Below, in pieces: positions 24,534 through 32,685 of a DNA stretch of 64,000 bases. Numbering within the stretch: the first letter of the stretch is position 1; every line of letters begins with the position of its first letter. Under the pieces are notes generated by a model. The model was not told the DNA's origin. It did not search any database and saw only the letters and a program-made list of their open reading frames with translations. The translations under genes and the position numbers were made by a program. Origin of the DNA: Nakamurella leprariae (GTDB lineage: Bacteria; Actinomycetota; Actinomycetes; Mycobacteriales; Nakamurellaceae); assembly GCF_016918035.1 (NCBI RefSeq), contig NZ_JAERWK010000016.1:124001-188000 (forward strand), in the 5' to 3' direction.

Positions 24534-24796
24534 GGGCGGTGTCGACTGCCGGGCGGGCCGATCCGTAGGGTTTCCGGTCGACATGCAGGCGGCACTGTCG
24601 GGGGTGTGGTGTGCACTGGGCAGCGCCGCACCACGCCGGCCCCGTGATCGTTCCCGCACGGTGATCGGGCAGCGGCGGAGCGCCGGTACTTCCCGGTCGA
24701 CCGACCCGCGGCCGTCCGTTCCGCTCGACCGGAGCAGCCGATGCAGCCACCCAGCAGCCACCCAGCAGCCACCGCCCGCCGAGGGGATGACGATCG

Positions 24797-25999
24797 ATGA
24801 TCAGCTTCAGCGCGGTGTCCAAGGTGTACCCGGACGGCACCACCGCGGTGCACGACCTGAGCCTGGAGATCCCGGCCGGGCGCATCACGGTCTTCGTCGG
24901 ACCGTCCGGCTGCGGCAAGACGACGTCGCTGCGGATGATCAACCGGATGATCGAGCCGACGTCCGGGGTCATCACCATCGACGGCACGGACACCCGACAG
25001 ATCGACGCACCGCAGTTGCGCCGCGGCATCGGCTACGTCATCCAGAACGCCGGGCTGTTCCCGCACCGCACCGTGGCCGACAACATCGCCACCGTCCCGG
25101 TGCTGCAGGGCGTCACCCGCCGGGAGGCCCGGCGCCGGGCCACCGAACTGCTCGAGCGGGTCGGCCTGCCCACGTCGATGGCCCGGCGCTACCCCGCCCA
25201 GCTCTCCGGCGGTCAACAGCAACGGGTCGGGGTCGCCCGGGCGCTGGCCGCCGATCCACCGGTCATGTTGATGGACGAGCCGTTCTCCGCGGTGGACCCG
25301 GTCGTGCGCGAACAACTGCAGACCGAGTTCCTGCGCCTGCAGGAGGAGCTCGGCAAGACCATCGTCTTCGTCACCCACGACATCGACGAGGCCGTCCGGC
25401 TCGGTGACCGCATCGCCGTCTTCGCCACCGGCGGCCACCTGGCGCAGTACGCCGTGCCGGCCGACGTGCTGCGCCGGCCGGCCGACGACTTCGTCGCCGG
25501 ATTCGTCGGCCGAGACCGCGGGTACCGAGCGCTGTCCTTCGCCGGCGCCACCGGCCTGCCGGTGCAGCGGGAACCCACGGTGCGGATGGGAGCGGCCGCT
25601 CCGCAGGGGCCGGGCGGCGGTGAGCACCGCTGGGCGCTGGTCGTGGACGACGACGGACGGCCGCGGGGCTGGCTGGACCGCGATGCCCTGTCGCCCGGCG
25701 ACCCGATCGGCCTGCAGCACCTGCGGCTCGGCGGCTCCCTGGCCGCCCCGGGGTACTCGCTGCGCACCGCCCTGGACGCAGCGCTGTCCTCCCCGTCCGG
25801 CCGGGGCGTCGCGGTCGACGATGCGGGCGTGGCCATCGGCACCATCACGCTGGCCGACGTCGTGGCCGCCATCGAGGCGACCGACCGGACTGCGCTGGCC
25901 GATCCCGCGGGCGACGACGCCGGAGCATGGTCGCCGCCCGTCCTCGCCAAGGGCGCGGAGCGCACGGTCCCGGCCGGCGACCGAGGGGTGCCCCGGTGA
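24797..25999 (+). CDS. opuCA: Osmoprotectant ABC importer, ATP-binding protein
   Basis: The 400-residue ATPase has Walker A GPSGCGKTTSLRMINRM, the Q-loop YVIQNAGLFPHRTV, signature LSGGQQQRVGVARAL, Walker B VMLMDEPFSAVDP and the H-loop VTHDIDEAV. The LRMINRMIEPTSG wording and the long C-terminal domain (about 245-375, with CBS-like DDDGRPRGWLD and VDDAGVAIGTITLADVVAAIE) are typical of glycine betaine/choline importers of the OpuC/ProV class, where CBS domains sense ionic strength. The gene overlaps the next by 4 bases and opens a four-gene importer operon. Confidence 0.93.
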   Translation: MISFSAVSKVYPDGTTAVHDLSLEIPAGRITVFVGPSGCGKTTSLRMINRMIEPTSGVITIDGTDTRQIDAPQLRRGIGYVIQNAGLFPHRTVADNIATVPVLQGVTRREARRRATELLERVGLPTSMARRYPAQLSGGQQQRVGVARALAADPPVMLMDEPFSAVDPVVREQLQTEFLRLQEELGKTIVFVTHDIDEAVRLGDRIAVFATGGHLAQYAVPADVLRRPADDFVAGFVGRDRGYRALSFAGATGLPVQREPTVRMGAAAPQGPGGGEHRWALVVDDDGRPRGWLDRDALSPGDPIGLQHLRLGGSLAAPGYSLRTALDAALSSPSGRGVAVDDAGVAIGTITLADVVAAIEATDRTALADPAGDDAGAWSPPVLAKGAERTVPAGDRGVPR

Positions 26000-26646
26000 A
26001 CTGGGACTGGCTGGGCCGCAACAGCGACCGGATCGTCGACCTGTTCGTCCAGCACGCCTGGCTGGCGGCCGCCGCGACGTTGGTCGGCCTGGTGGTGGCG
26101 CTGCCGTTGGGCGCCGTGGCGTTCCGGTACCGCTGGACCTACCCGCCGCTGACCACACTGGCCGGCCTGCTCTACACGATCCCGTCGTTGGCCCTGTTCG
26201 TGGTGCTGCCCGGCATCCTGGGCACCCGCATCCTGGATCCGGTCAACGTGGTCATCGCCCTCACCGTCTACACGGTGGCGTTGCTGGTCCGGGTGGTGGC
26301 CGACGCGCTCGCCTCGGTCCCGGAGGCGGTCCGGCAGAGCGCCACCGCCATGGGGTACCGGCCGGTCCGCTCGCTGGTCACCGTGCAGTTCCCGCTGGCC
26401 GTCCCGGTCATCGGTGCCGGACTGCGGGTGGCCGCGGTGTCGAACGTCAGCCTGGTGTCGGTGGCCGCGCTGCTGGGCGTGGAACAACTGGGCAGCCTGT
26501 TCACCGAGGGCTTCCAGCTCAACTTCTTCACACCCATCGCGGCCGGCATCCTGCTGAGCCTGCTGCTGGCGGTGCTGTTCGACGTGGTGATCGTGCTGGC
26601 CACCCGGCTCAGCACGCCGTGGGCCCGGGCGGTGCCGAGCCGATGA
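25996..26646 (+). CDS. opuCB: Osmoprotectant ABC importer, permease 1
   Basis: The 216-residue permease has about six hydrophobic segments and the EAA-like loop with VPEAVRQSATAMGYRPVRSLVTVQFPLAVPVI, which contacts the ATPase. The GLLYTIPSLALFVVLPGILGTRILDP segment is characteristic of OpuCB/OpuCD permeases. The GTG start at 25996 overlaps the opuCA stop (GTGA), and its own stop overlaps the next start (ATGA). It forms the membrane channel together with the second permease. Confidence 0.92.
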   Translation: MNWDWLGRNSDRIVDLFVQHAWLAAAATLVGLVVALPLGAVAFRYRWTYPPLTTLAGLLYTIPSLALFVVLPGILGTRILDPVNVVIALTVYTVALLVRVVADALASVPEAVRQSATAMGYRPVRSLVTVQFPLAVPVIGAGLRVAAVSNVSLVSVAALLGVEQLGSLFTEGFQLNFFTPIAAGILLSLLLAVLFDVVIVLATRLSTPWARAVPSR

Positions 26647-27377
26647 CCGCCGCCTGGGACTTCCTGACCACCGCCGCCAACTGGTCCGGCACCGACGGCA
26701 TCTGGACCCGCTTCACCGAGCACCTGTTCTACACACTGCTGTCCGTCGTCATCGCCGCACTGGTCGCGTTGCCGCTGGGTGCCGTCATCGGCCACACCGG
26801 CCGCGGCGTCGCGGCGATCGCCGGGGTGGCCAACGCCCTGCGGGCGCTGCCCACCCTGGGTCTGTTGACCGTGCTCACCCTGTGGTCGTTCGGCCTGCTC
26901 ACCGGCCAGCTCGCGCGGCTGGGACCGTCCATCGTCGTGCTGGTGGTGCTGGCCGTCCCCCCGATCCTGTCGAACACCTACGCGGGGATCGCCGCAGTGG
27001 ACCCGGCCGCCCGGGACGCCGCCCGCGGGATGGGCATGACCGGCTCGCAGGTGCTCCTGCGGGTCGAGCTGCCGGTGGCCATGCCGCTGGTGCTCTCGGG
27101 AGTGCGTTCGGCCTACCTGCAGGTGGTCGCCACCGCCACCATCGCCGCAGTGGTCGGCCTCGGAGGGTTCGGCCGGTACGTGGTCGACGGCCTGGCCCAG
27201 CAGCTGTACGGGAAGATGGTCGCCGGTGCGCTGCTGGTCGCACTGATGGCCGTGATCGGCGATCGGCTCATCGCCCTGGTCGGCCGGTTCCTGGTGTCGC
27301 CCGGGCTGTCCGGCCGCCGCGTCCGGGAGAAGGCCCAGGAGGCCGAGGCCGGGTTCGCCGCGGTGCCACCGACCTGA
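26643..27377 (+). CDS. opuCD: Osmoprotectant ABC importer, permease 2
   Basis: The 244-residue product is paralogous to the preceding permease: LLSVVIAALVALPLGAVIGH, ANALRALPTLGLLTVLTLWSF, VPPILSNTYAGIAAVDPAARDAARGMGMTGSQVLLRVELPVAMPLVLSGVR (the EAA loop), and VGLGGFGRYVVDGLAQQ. It starts at the ATG at 26643 by ATGA overlap. The final ~30 residues are charged and cytoplasmic. It pairs with the first permease as a heterodimeric channel. Confidence 0.92.
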   Translation: MTAAWDFLTTAANWSGTDGIWTRFTEHLFYTLLSVVIAALVALPLGAVIGHTGRGVAAIAGVANALRALPTLGLLTVLTLWSFGLLTGQLARLGPSIVVLVVLAVPPILSNTYAGIAAVDPAARDAARGMGMTGSQVLLRVELPVAMPLVLSGVRSAYLQVVATATIAAVVGLGGFGRYVVDGLAQQLYGKMVAGALLVALMAVIGDRLIALVGRFLVSPGLSGRRVREKAQEAEAGFAAVPPT

Positions 27378-27440
27378 CCCCTCACTCCCCTCCGCAACCA
27401 CCGTTCCGTCCGCATCGTCCCGCTGCACCGAGGAGTTCCG

Positions 27441-28415
27441 TTGACCACACGTCGTCCTGCCCGCCTGGGCGCGCTGCTCGCCGCCGGCCTGGCCACCGCG
27501 CTGGCGCTGACCGCCTGCGGCAGCTCCGAAGATCCGCTCGCCTCGACGTCCTCGTCCACGCCGAGCAGCTCGACCGCCGGCTCCACCGCCGGGTCCACCG
27601 ACGAGTCGACCGGCTCCGTCGTCATCGGTTCGGCCAACTTCCCCGAGAGCGCGCTGATCGCCAACATCTACGCCGAGGCCCTGCGGGCCAAGGGCGTCGA
27701 GGTGACCACCAACCTGAACATCGGCAACCGGGAGGTGTACATCCGGGCGCTGCAGGACGGCTCCATCGACCTGATCCCGGAGTACTCGGGCACCCTGCTG
27801 CAGTACTTCGACCAGGCCGCCACCGCGGTCAGCTCGGAGGACGTCTACACCGCGCTCGAAGGGGCCCTGCCGGACACTCTGACCGTGCTGGAGCAGTCGG
27901 CGGCCGAGGACAAGGACTCGATCACCGTGACTCGGGCGACCGCCGAGCAGTACGACCTCACGACGATCGCCGACCTGGCCCCCGTGGCGGGTCAGCTGGT
28001 GCTCGGCGGGCCGCCGGAGTTCCAGACCCGCCCGACCGGCGTGCCCGGCCTGGAGTCGAAGTACGGGGTCGTCTTCGGTGAGTTCCGCGCCCTGGACACC
28101 GCCGGTCCACTCACCCTGAACGCGCTGATCAGCGACCAGGTGCAGGCGGCCAACCTGTTCACCACCGATCCGGCCATCAAGACCAACGACCTGGTCTCGC
28201 TGGAGGACCCGGAGTTCCTGTTCGCGGCGCAGAACGTGCTGCCGCTGATCACCGAGTCCAAGGTGACCCCGGCGATCGAGGAGGCGCTCAACGGCGTGTC
28301 CGAGAAGCTGACCACCGAGGTCCTCATCGACCTGCTCACCCAGGTCACGGTGGACCAGCAGGACTCGGCCGAGGTCGCGACCACCTGGGTCGACGAGCAG
28401 GGTCTGGGCAGCTGA
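27441..28415 (+). CDS. opuCC: Osmoprotectant-binding lipoprotein
   Basis: The 324-residue protein has a lipoprotein signal peptide with lipobox ALTACGS (Cys26), then a Ser/Thr-rich linker (about 30-60) and an OpuAC-type substrate-binding domain starting VVIGSANFPESALIANIYAEAL. The motifs IRALQDGSIDLIPEYSGTLLQYF and TVLEQSAAEDKDSITVT are characteristic of glycine betaine/choline/carnitine binders. It is anchored outside the membrane and delivers substrate to the two permeases. The TTG start at 27441 is preceded by GAGGAG. Exact ligand preference cannot be read from sequence. Confidence 0.93.
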   Translation: MTTRRPARLGALLAAGLATALALTACGSSEDPLASTSSSTPSSSTAGSTAGSTDESTGSVVIGSANFPESALIANIYAEALRAKGVEVTTNLNIGNREVYIRALQDGSIDLIPEYSGTLLQYFDQAATAVSSEDVYTALEGALPDTLTVLEQSAAEDKDSITVTRATAEQYDLTTIADLAPVAGQLVLGGPPEFQTRPTGVPGLESKYGVVFGEFRALDTAGPLTLNALISDQVQAANLFTTDPAIKTNDLVSLEDPEFLFAAQNVLPLITESKVTPAIEEALNGVSEKLTTEVLIDLLTQVTVDQQDSAEVATTWVDEQGLGS

Positions 28416-28438
28416 TCGGATGAGCTGCGGCGGGCCGT

Positions 28439-28444
28439 TACCGT
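28439..28444 (+). promoter_or_regulatory. Leaderless -10 element TACCGT for ybaK
   Basis: TACCGT stands 8 bases before the ATG at 28453 with no ribosome binding site between. It selects that ATG over the in-frame ATG at 28420. Confidence 0.5.
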
Positions 28445-28452
28445 CCCTGGTC

Positions 28453-28968
28453 ATGGCCCGCCGCACCGAACGCTCGAACCATGCAGGGCGGTCCGCCGCC
28501 ACGCCGGCGTTGGTGGCGCTCACCGCCGCCGGCGTCGACTTCACGGTGCACCCCTACGACCACGACCCGACCACCACCACCTTCGGCGACGAGGTGGTGG
28601 CCGCGCTCGACCTCGATCCGACGCGCGTCTTCAAGACGCTGGTGGCCAAGGTCGACGACCGGTCGCTGGTGGTGGGGATCGTGCCGGTGTCCCGGCAACT
28701 CGACCTCAAGGCGCTCGCGGCCGCGGTCGGCGGCAAACGCGCCGTCATGGCGCCGGTGGCCGAGGCCGAGCGGTCGTCCGGCTACGTCGCCGGCGGGATC
28801 AGCCCGCTCGGTCACCGCAAGCCAGTGCCGACCGTCATCGATGCCTCGGCGGTCGAGTTCCCGACGGTGTGGGTCAGCGCCGGCCGGCGCGGGCTGCAGG
28901 TGGAACTGGCGCCGAATGACCTGCTCCGGGTCGCCGGTGCGCTCCTGGCACCGATCGCCATCGGCTGA
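28453..28968 (+). CDS. ybaK: Cys-tRNA(Pro) deacylase, YbaK/EbsC family
   Basis: The 171-residue protein matches YbaK: TPALVALTAAGVDFTVHPYDHDP, the catalytic-Lys context DPTRVFKTLVAKVDD, VPVSRQLDLKALAAAVGGKRAVMAPVAEAERSSGYVAGGISPLG, and VWVSAGRRGLQVELAPNDLLRVAGA. YbaK hydrolyses Cys mis-charged on tRNA-Pro. It follows the importer operon but has its own leaderless promoter, and it converges with the SRAP gene across a perfect palindrome. Confidence 0.93.
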   Translation: MARRTERSNHAGRSAATPALVALTAAGVDFTVHPYDHDPTTTTFGDEVVAALDLDPTRVFKTLVAKVDDRSLVVGIVPVSRQLDLKALAAAVGGKRAVMAPVAEAERSSGYVAGGISPLGHRKPVPTVIDASAVEFPTVWVSAGRRGLQVELAPNDLLRVAGALLAPIAIG

Positions 28969-28992
28969 GCCGGCGCACCTCCCGCGGTCGAA

Positions 28993-29012
28993 CGTCGGTC
29001 CCGGGACCGACG
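28993..29012. terminator. Perfect palindrome between ybaK and the SRAP gene
   Basis: The 20-base perfect palindrome CGTCGGTCCCGGGACCGACG lies in the 49-base gap between two convergent genes. It can form a hairpin of 8 bp with a 4-base CCGG loop on either strand, so it is a likely bidirectional terminator. Confidence 0.65.
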
Positions 29013-29017
29013 GCGGC

Positions 29018-29920
29018 TCAGGCGGGGTTGTCGAACAGCGCCGGCGGCGCGGTGTCGGCCGCACCCGTCCCGACCACCGTCCCCCGGTCGCCGCCCGGCC
29101 CGGCCACGGCCGGATGCGGGTCGCGCTCCACCAGAGCGGGGTCGTCGTTGCGCACGTTGCCCACCGCCGGGCCGACCGGCCGGATCTCCAGCGCATCGAC
29201 GAGCGCGGCGTCCGGCGGGCTCAGCAGGGTGGCCGGATCGACCTCGGAGTCGAGCCAGGCGTCCCACTCCGAGGCAGGCAGGATCAGCGGCATCCGGTCG
29301 TGGATCTCCCGGAGCGCACCGACCGCCTCGGTGGTGATGATCGTCATCGACACCAGCGGTTCGCCCTCGGGCGAGCGCCAGTACTCCCACAGGCCGGCGA
29401 AGGCCATGGTGGATCCGTCCTGCGGCGTCAGGTAGTAGGGCTGCTTGGCCGGCGCCTTCCGTCCCTCGGCCGCGCCGGTTCGCGTGGCGCCACCGTCGGC
29501 TTGCGGCAGCTTCTGCCACTCGTAGTAGCCGGTGGCCGGGATCAGGCAGCGCCGCCGGTGCAGGGCCGTCCGGAACGCCGGCTTGTCCGCCAGCGATTCG
29601 GCCCGGGCGTTGAACATGCGGTTGCCCACCGAGACGTCCTTGGCCCACGACGGCACCAGTCCCCAGCGCATCGGTTCCAGCTCGCGGACCGGACGGGACT
29701 GCCCGCTCTCGCCGCCATCAGCACGATCGGCACCGTCGGAGGCGCGGTCGACCCGCAGCCGCACCACCGGCACGGTGACCGTCGGGCCGATGTTGTACCG
29801 CGGCCGCACCGGGTCGCCGCCGTACAGGCCCTGGGCGCCGCCGGAACGCTCGTCCGGCACCGCCTGGAAGACCCCGAACAGCGAGTCCGGCTCGACCGTC
29901 AACGCGTAGCGACCGCACAT
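29018..29920 (-). CDS. SRAP/HMCES-family abasic-site protein (YedK type)
   Basis: The ATG at 29920 is chosen because it places the catalytic Cys at residue 2 (MCGRYAL), which must be exposed for the thiazolidine crosslink to abasic DNA. Further SRAP motifs: RPRYNIGPT, MRWGLVPSWAKD, NARAES, CLIPATGYYEWQK with the conserved Glu, FAGLWEYW, and IHDRMPLIL with the active-site His. The family shields single-stranded abasic sites. The protein is about 300 residues, longer than YedK, through acidic and Gly-rich insertions (about residues 55-90 and the C-terminal 40). A CACCAT hexamer 7 bases upstream suggests a leaderless start. Confidence 0.92.
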   Translation of the reverse strand: MCGRYALTVEPDSLFGVFQAVPDERSGGAQGLYGGDPVRPRYNIGPTVTVPVVRLRVDRASDGADRADGGESGQSRPVRELEPMRWGLVPSWAKDVSVGNRMFNARAESLADKPAFRTALHRRRCLIPATGYYEWQKLPQADGGATRTGAAEGRKAPAKQPYYLTPQDGSTMAFAGLWEYWRSPEGEPLVSMTIITTEAVGALREIHDRMPLILPASEWDAWLDSEVDPATLLSPPDAALVDALEIRPVGPAVGNVRNDDPALVERDPHPAVAGPGGDRGTVVGTGAADTAPPALFDNPA

Positions 29921-30092
29921 GACGACCATGGTGGCAGCCGGGGCCCGTCCCGCGCCCACCGTCGCAGCTGTGACGATCACTGCGGCACGGGCGTGCCGGT
30001 GTCCGTCGAACGGGTGGTAAATCGTCACTCATCCGCCGATTTCCTGCCGATACCCAGCCACGTTCGCGTCAAACATAGGGAACGATGGCTCG

Positions 30093-31460
30093 GTGCTCGC
30101 TGCAACCCACACCCCAGCCCCGGGTGCCACCTCCGATGCGCCCTCCGCTCCTGCCTCCCATCCGTCCCGGTCGGGGACGCCCTGGCCGGCACCGGTCAGC
30201 ACCGAACCGGTGCGCGGCACCGTGCGGGTGCCGGGGTCGAAGTCGCTGACGAATCGCGCGCTGGTGCTCGCCGCCCAGGCCACCGGGCCGTCACGGATCA
30301 CCGGCGGCCTGCGCAGCCGGGACACCGACCTGATGGCCGCGGCGCTGCGCATGCTGGGGGTGGGCGTCGACTTCGGTGCCGAGCCGGGAGCCGGTCGCGC
30401 CGCTGCATGGACGGTGACCCCGGCGCCGCTGGCCGGACCGGCGCACCTCGACTGCGGGCTGGCCGGCACGGTGATGCGCTTCCTGCCCCCGCTGGCCGCC
30501 ACGGCCACCGGCGCCGTCACCTTCGACGGCGACGAGGCCGCCCGGCGCCGGCCCATGGCCACCGTGCTCGACGCACTGCGCGCCCTGGGCGTCACCGTCA
30601 CCGGCGACCGGCTGCCGTTCGCCGTCGACGGCGCGGGCGAGGTCGCCGGGGGCACCGTGCACCTTGACGCCAGCGCCTCGTCCCAGTTCGTGTCCGGGCT
30701 GCTCCTGTCGGGGGCGTCCTACCGCGACGGCGTCACCGTCGTGCACCAGGGCCCGCCGATCCCGTCGCAGCCGCACCTGGACATGACGGTCGCGGCCCTG
30801 CGCTCGGTCGGCGTCCAGGTCGAGCAGCCGTCGCCCGACACCTGGCACGTGCTGCCCGGGCCGGTCGCCCCCTGGACCCACGTGATCGAGCCCGACCTGT
30901 CGAACGCGACCCCGTTCCTGGCCGCCGCTGCCCTCACCGGCGGTCAGGTCACCGTCCCGGACTGGCCGTCCAGCACCACCCAGGCCGGCGACGCGATCCG
31001 CGACGTCCTGACGCAGATGGGCGCCGAGGTGGCGCTGGACGACGACGGCCTGACCGTCACCGGCCCGGACCGCCTGCAGGGCGTCGACCTGGACCTGCGC
31101 GACGTCGGTGAACTGACTCCGACGATCGCGGCGCTCACCCTGTTCGCCGACCGGCCGAGCAAGCTGCGCGGCATCGGCCACCTGCGCGGTCACGAGACGG
31201 ACCGGCTGGCCGCGCTGGCCGGCAACATCATCGCGCTGGGCGGCAGCGTCACCGAGCACGCCGACGCGCTGACCGTGCGCCCACATCGGCTGCACGGGGG
31301 CGGCTGGCGCGCTCATGCCGACCACCGCATGGCGACGGCCGGCGCCATCGTCGGCCTGTTGGTCCCGGGTGTGCAGGTCGACGACATCGACACCACGGCC
31401 AAGACCCTGCCCGGGTTCGCGCCGTTGTGGGCGGACCTGGTCGGCGGCGGGGCACGATGA
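30093..31460 (+). CDS. aroA: 3-phosphoshikimate 1-carboxyvinyltransferase (EPSP synthase)
   Basis: The 455-residue product shows the EPSP synthase landmarks: [16 protein letters not shown] with the shikimate-3-phosphate-binding Lys and Ser, [54 protein letters not shown] and [19 protein letters not shown]. It joins shikimate-3-phosphate and PEP, the sixth step to chorismate. The first ~35 residues are disordered. The GTG start may be leaderless (AACGAT 6 bases upstream). It is divergent from the SRAP gene and followed by rsgA through a chain of tiny overlapping ORFs. Confidence 0.97.
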   Translation: MLAATHTPAPGATSDAPSAPASHPSRSGTPWPAPVSTEPVRGTVRVPGSKSLTNRALVLAAQATGPSRITGGLRSRDTDLMAAALRMLGVGVDFGAEPGAGRAAAWTVTPAPLAGPAHLDCGLAGTVMRFLPPLAATATGAVTFDGDEAARRRPMATVLDALRALGVTVTGDRLPFAVDGAGEVAGGTVHLDASASSQFVSGLLLSGASYRDGVTVVHQGPPIPSQPHLDMTVAALRSVGVQVEQPSPDTWHVLPGPVAPWTHVIEPDLSNATPFLAAAALTGGQVTVPDWPSSTTQAGDAIRDVLTQMGAEVALDDDGLTVTGPDRLQGVDLDLRDVGELTPTIAALTLFADRPSKLRGIGHLRGHETDRLAALAGNIIALGGSVTEHADALTVRPHRLHGGGWRAHADHRMATAGAIVGLLVPGVQVDDIDTTAKTLPGFAPLWADLVGGGAR

Positions 31461-31500
31461 CGCGGTGACTGCCGCCGCCCCCGGACCGGTGACCCGCTGA
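31457..31500 (+). CDS. Chain of two tiny ORFs bridging aroA and rsgA
   Basis: Overlapping the aroA stop, ATG at 31457 opens a three-codon ORF (MTR) whose TGA (31466-31468) overlaps a GTG at 31465. That GTG opens an 11-codon ORF (translation [11 protein letters not shown]) whose TGA (31498-31500) overlaps a CTG at 31497, the likely rsgA start. Each junction is a 4-base stop/start overlap suited to reinitiation. The peptides themselves are unlikely to be functional. The alternative is an old frameshift in the rsgA 5' end. Confidence 0.35.
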
Positions 31501-32585
31501 GCGCCGCCGATCGCTGGGAGAACGAGGACGTCCGCGTCCGCCCGGGCCGGCGGTCGCGGCCACGGACCAAGACCCGGCCGCGGCACGAGGACGCGGTGGC
31601 CGGCTTCGTCACCGCGGTGGACCGGGGCCGCTACACCTGCCTCGTCCCCGCGGACGGCATGCCGACCGACGGCACCCCGCCGGCCTTCGGGCGGACGGTG
31701 CAGGCCATGCGGGCCCGCGAACTGGGGCGCCGGGCGGTCGCGGTCGGCGACCGGGTCGCGTTGGTCGGCGACACCAGCGGCGAACCGGACGCCCTGGCCC
31801 GCATCGTGCGCATCGAGCCGCGGGTCAGCGAGCTGCGCCGGTCCACCGACGACCAGGTCGATCCGGACACCGGCCAGGCCACGCTCGGGTCCGAGAAGGT
31901 CGTGGTGGCCAATGCCGACCAGCTGGTGATCGTGACCGCCGTGGCCGATCCGGAGCCACGGACCGGATTCATCGACCGGTGCCTGGTCGCCGCCTACACC
32001 GGGCACCTGCAACCTGTGCTGATGTTGACCAAGGCGGACCTCGCCGACCCCGCGCCACTGCTGGCTCGCTACGCCGATCTGGAACTGCCGGTGCTCGTCT
32101 CGCGCAGGTCCACGGCCGGGACCGCCGACGAAGGCGCCACGGTCCTGGACTCCGACGGGCTGGCAACGTTCACCACCACGGTGCGGGACCGCGTGTCGGT
32201 GATGATCGGGCACTCCGGCGTCGGCAAGTCCACGCTGGTCAACGCCCTGGTGCCGGACGCCGACCGGGCGACCGGCTCGGTCACGGGGGTCGGCAAGGGC
32301 CGACACACGTCGACGTCCGCGGTGGCGCTGCCGTTACCGGACGGCGGCTGGGTGATCGACACCCCGGGGGTGCGCTCGTTCGGTCTGGCCCACGTGACGG
32401 CGGACGACCTGCTGGAGACCTTCGACGACCTGCTGCCCGGCACCGTCGACTGCCCGCCCGGCTGTGACCACACCGGCCCCGAGGTGGGCTGCGCGCTGGA
32501 CGACTGGGTGGCCACCGGTCAGGCCACCGCGGCCCGATTGGCGTCGTTCCGCCGCCTGCTCGCGTCCCGCGCCGGCACCGACTGA
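31497..32585 (+). CDS. rsgA: Ribosome small-subunit-dependent GTPase RsgA
   Basis: RsgA is a circularly permuted GTPase that matures the 30S subunit. Motifs: KVVVANADQLVIVTAVADP, G4 TKAD, P-loop GHSGVGKSTLVNAL, G2/G3 regions GKGRHTST and IDTPGVRSFGL, and a zinc knuckle CPPGCDHTGPEVGC. The first conventional start (GTG 31596) would remove the actinobacterial N-terminal signature DVRVRPGRRSRPRTKTRPRH. That segment is in frame upstream with no ATG, GTG or TTG after the aroA stop, only a CTG at 31497 with GGTGA 5 bases before it. I therefore place the start at CTG 31497 (362 residues); a frameshift near 31490 is the alternative. Confidence 0.88.
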   Translation: MSAADRWENEDVRVRPGRRSRPRTKTRPRHEDAVAGFVTAVDRGRYTCLVPADGMPTDGTPPAFGRTVQAMRARELGRRAVAVGDRVALVGDTSGEPDALARIVRIEPRVSELRRSTDDQVDPDTGQATLGSEKVVVANADQLVIVTAVADPEPRTGFIDRCLVAAYTGHLQPVLMLTKADLADPAPLLARYADLELPVLVSRRSTAGTADEGATVLDSDGLATFTTTVRDRVSVMIGHSGVGKSTLVNALVPDADRATGSVTGVGKGRHTSTSAVALPLPDGGWVIDTPGVRSFGLAHVTADDLLETFDDLLPGTVDCPPGCDHTGPEVGCALDDWVATGQATAARLASFRRLLASRAGTD

Positions 32586-32685
32586 CCGTCCCGGCCGGTG
32601 GGGTGTCGCCGGAGTTGTGCACACCCCGCCGGTTGTCCACATCGGGCGATCGCCCGGGTGACCGCGGACCGACCGGTCGTCGAGC

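Larger units (their letters stand above)
24352..24796. other. Noncoding divergent region between sigR and opuCA
   Basis: These 445 bases contain two sigma-R-like promoters on opposite strands (24403-24428 and 24508-24533), a perfect 10-bp inverted repeat GGCCGGATCC/GGATCCGGCC (24431-24440 and 24471-24480), and 2.7 copies of CAGCCACCCAG (24744-24774) just before the opuCA start region. I see no supported ORF; the transcript from the plus-strand promoter would have a leader of about 255 bases. Confidence 0.65.

Noticed and set aside
24541-24796. Riboswitch or small RNA in the opuC leader
   Set aside because: I could not match any known riboswitch core by eye; a covariance-model search would be needed. 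The leader is listed only as noncoding.
22877-26158. Single 1093-residue minus-strand frame covering rsrA and running through sigR and into opuCA
   Set aside because: Only the last 141 codons (from ATG 23302 with AGGAGGG) are protein-like and match RsrA; the rest overlaps sigR in another frame and opuCA antisense.
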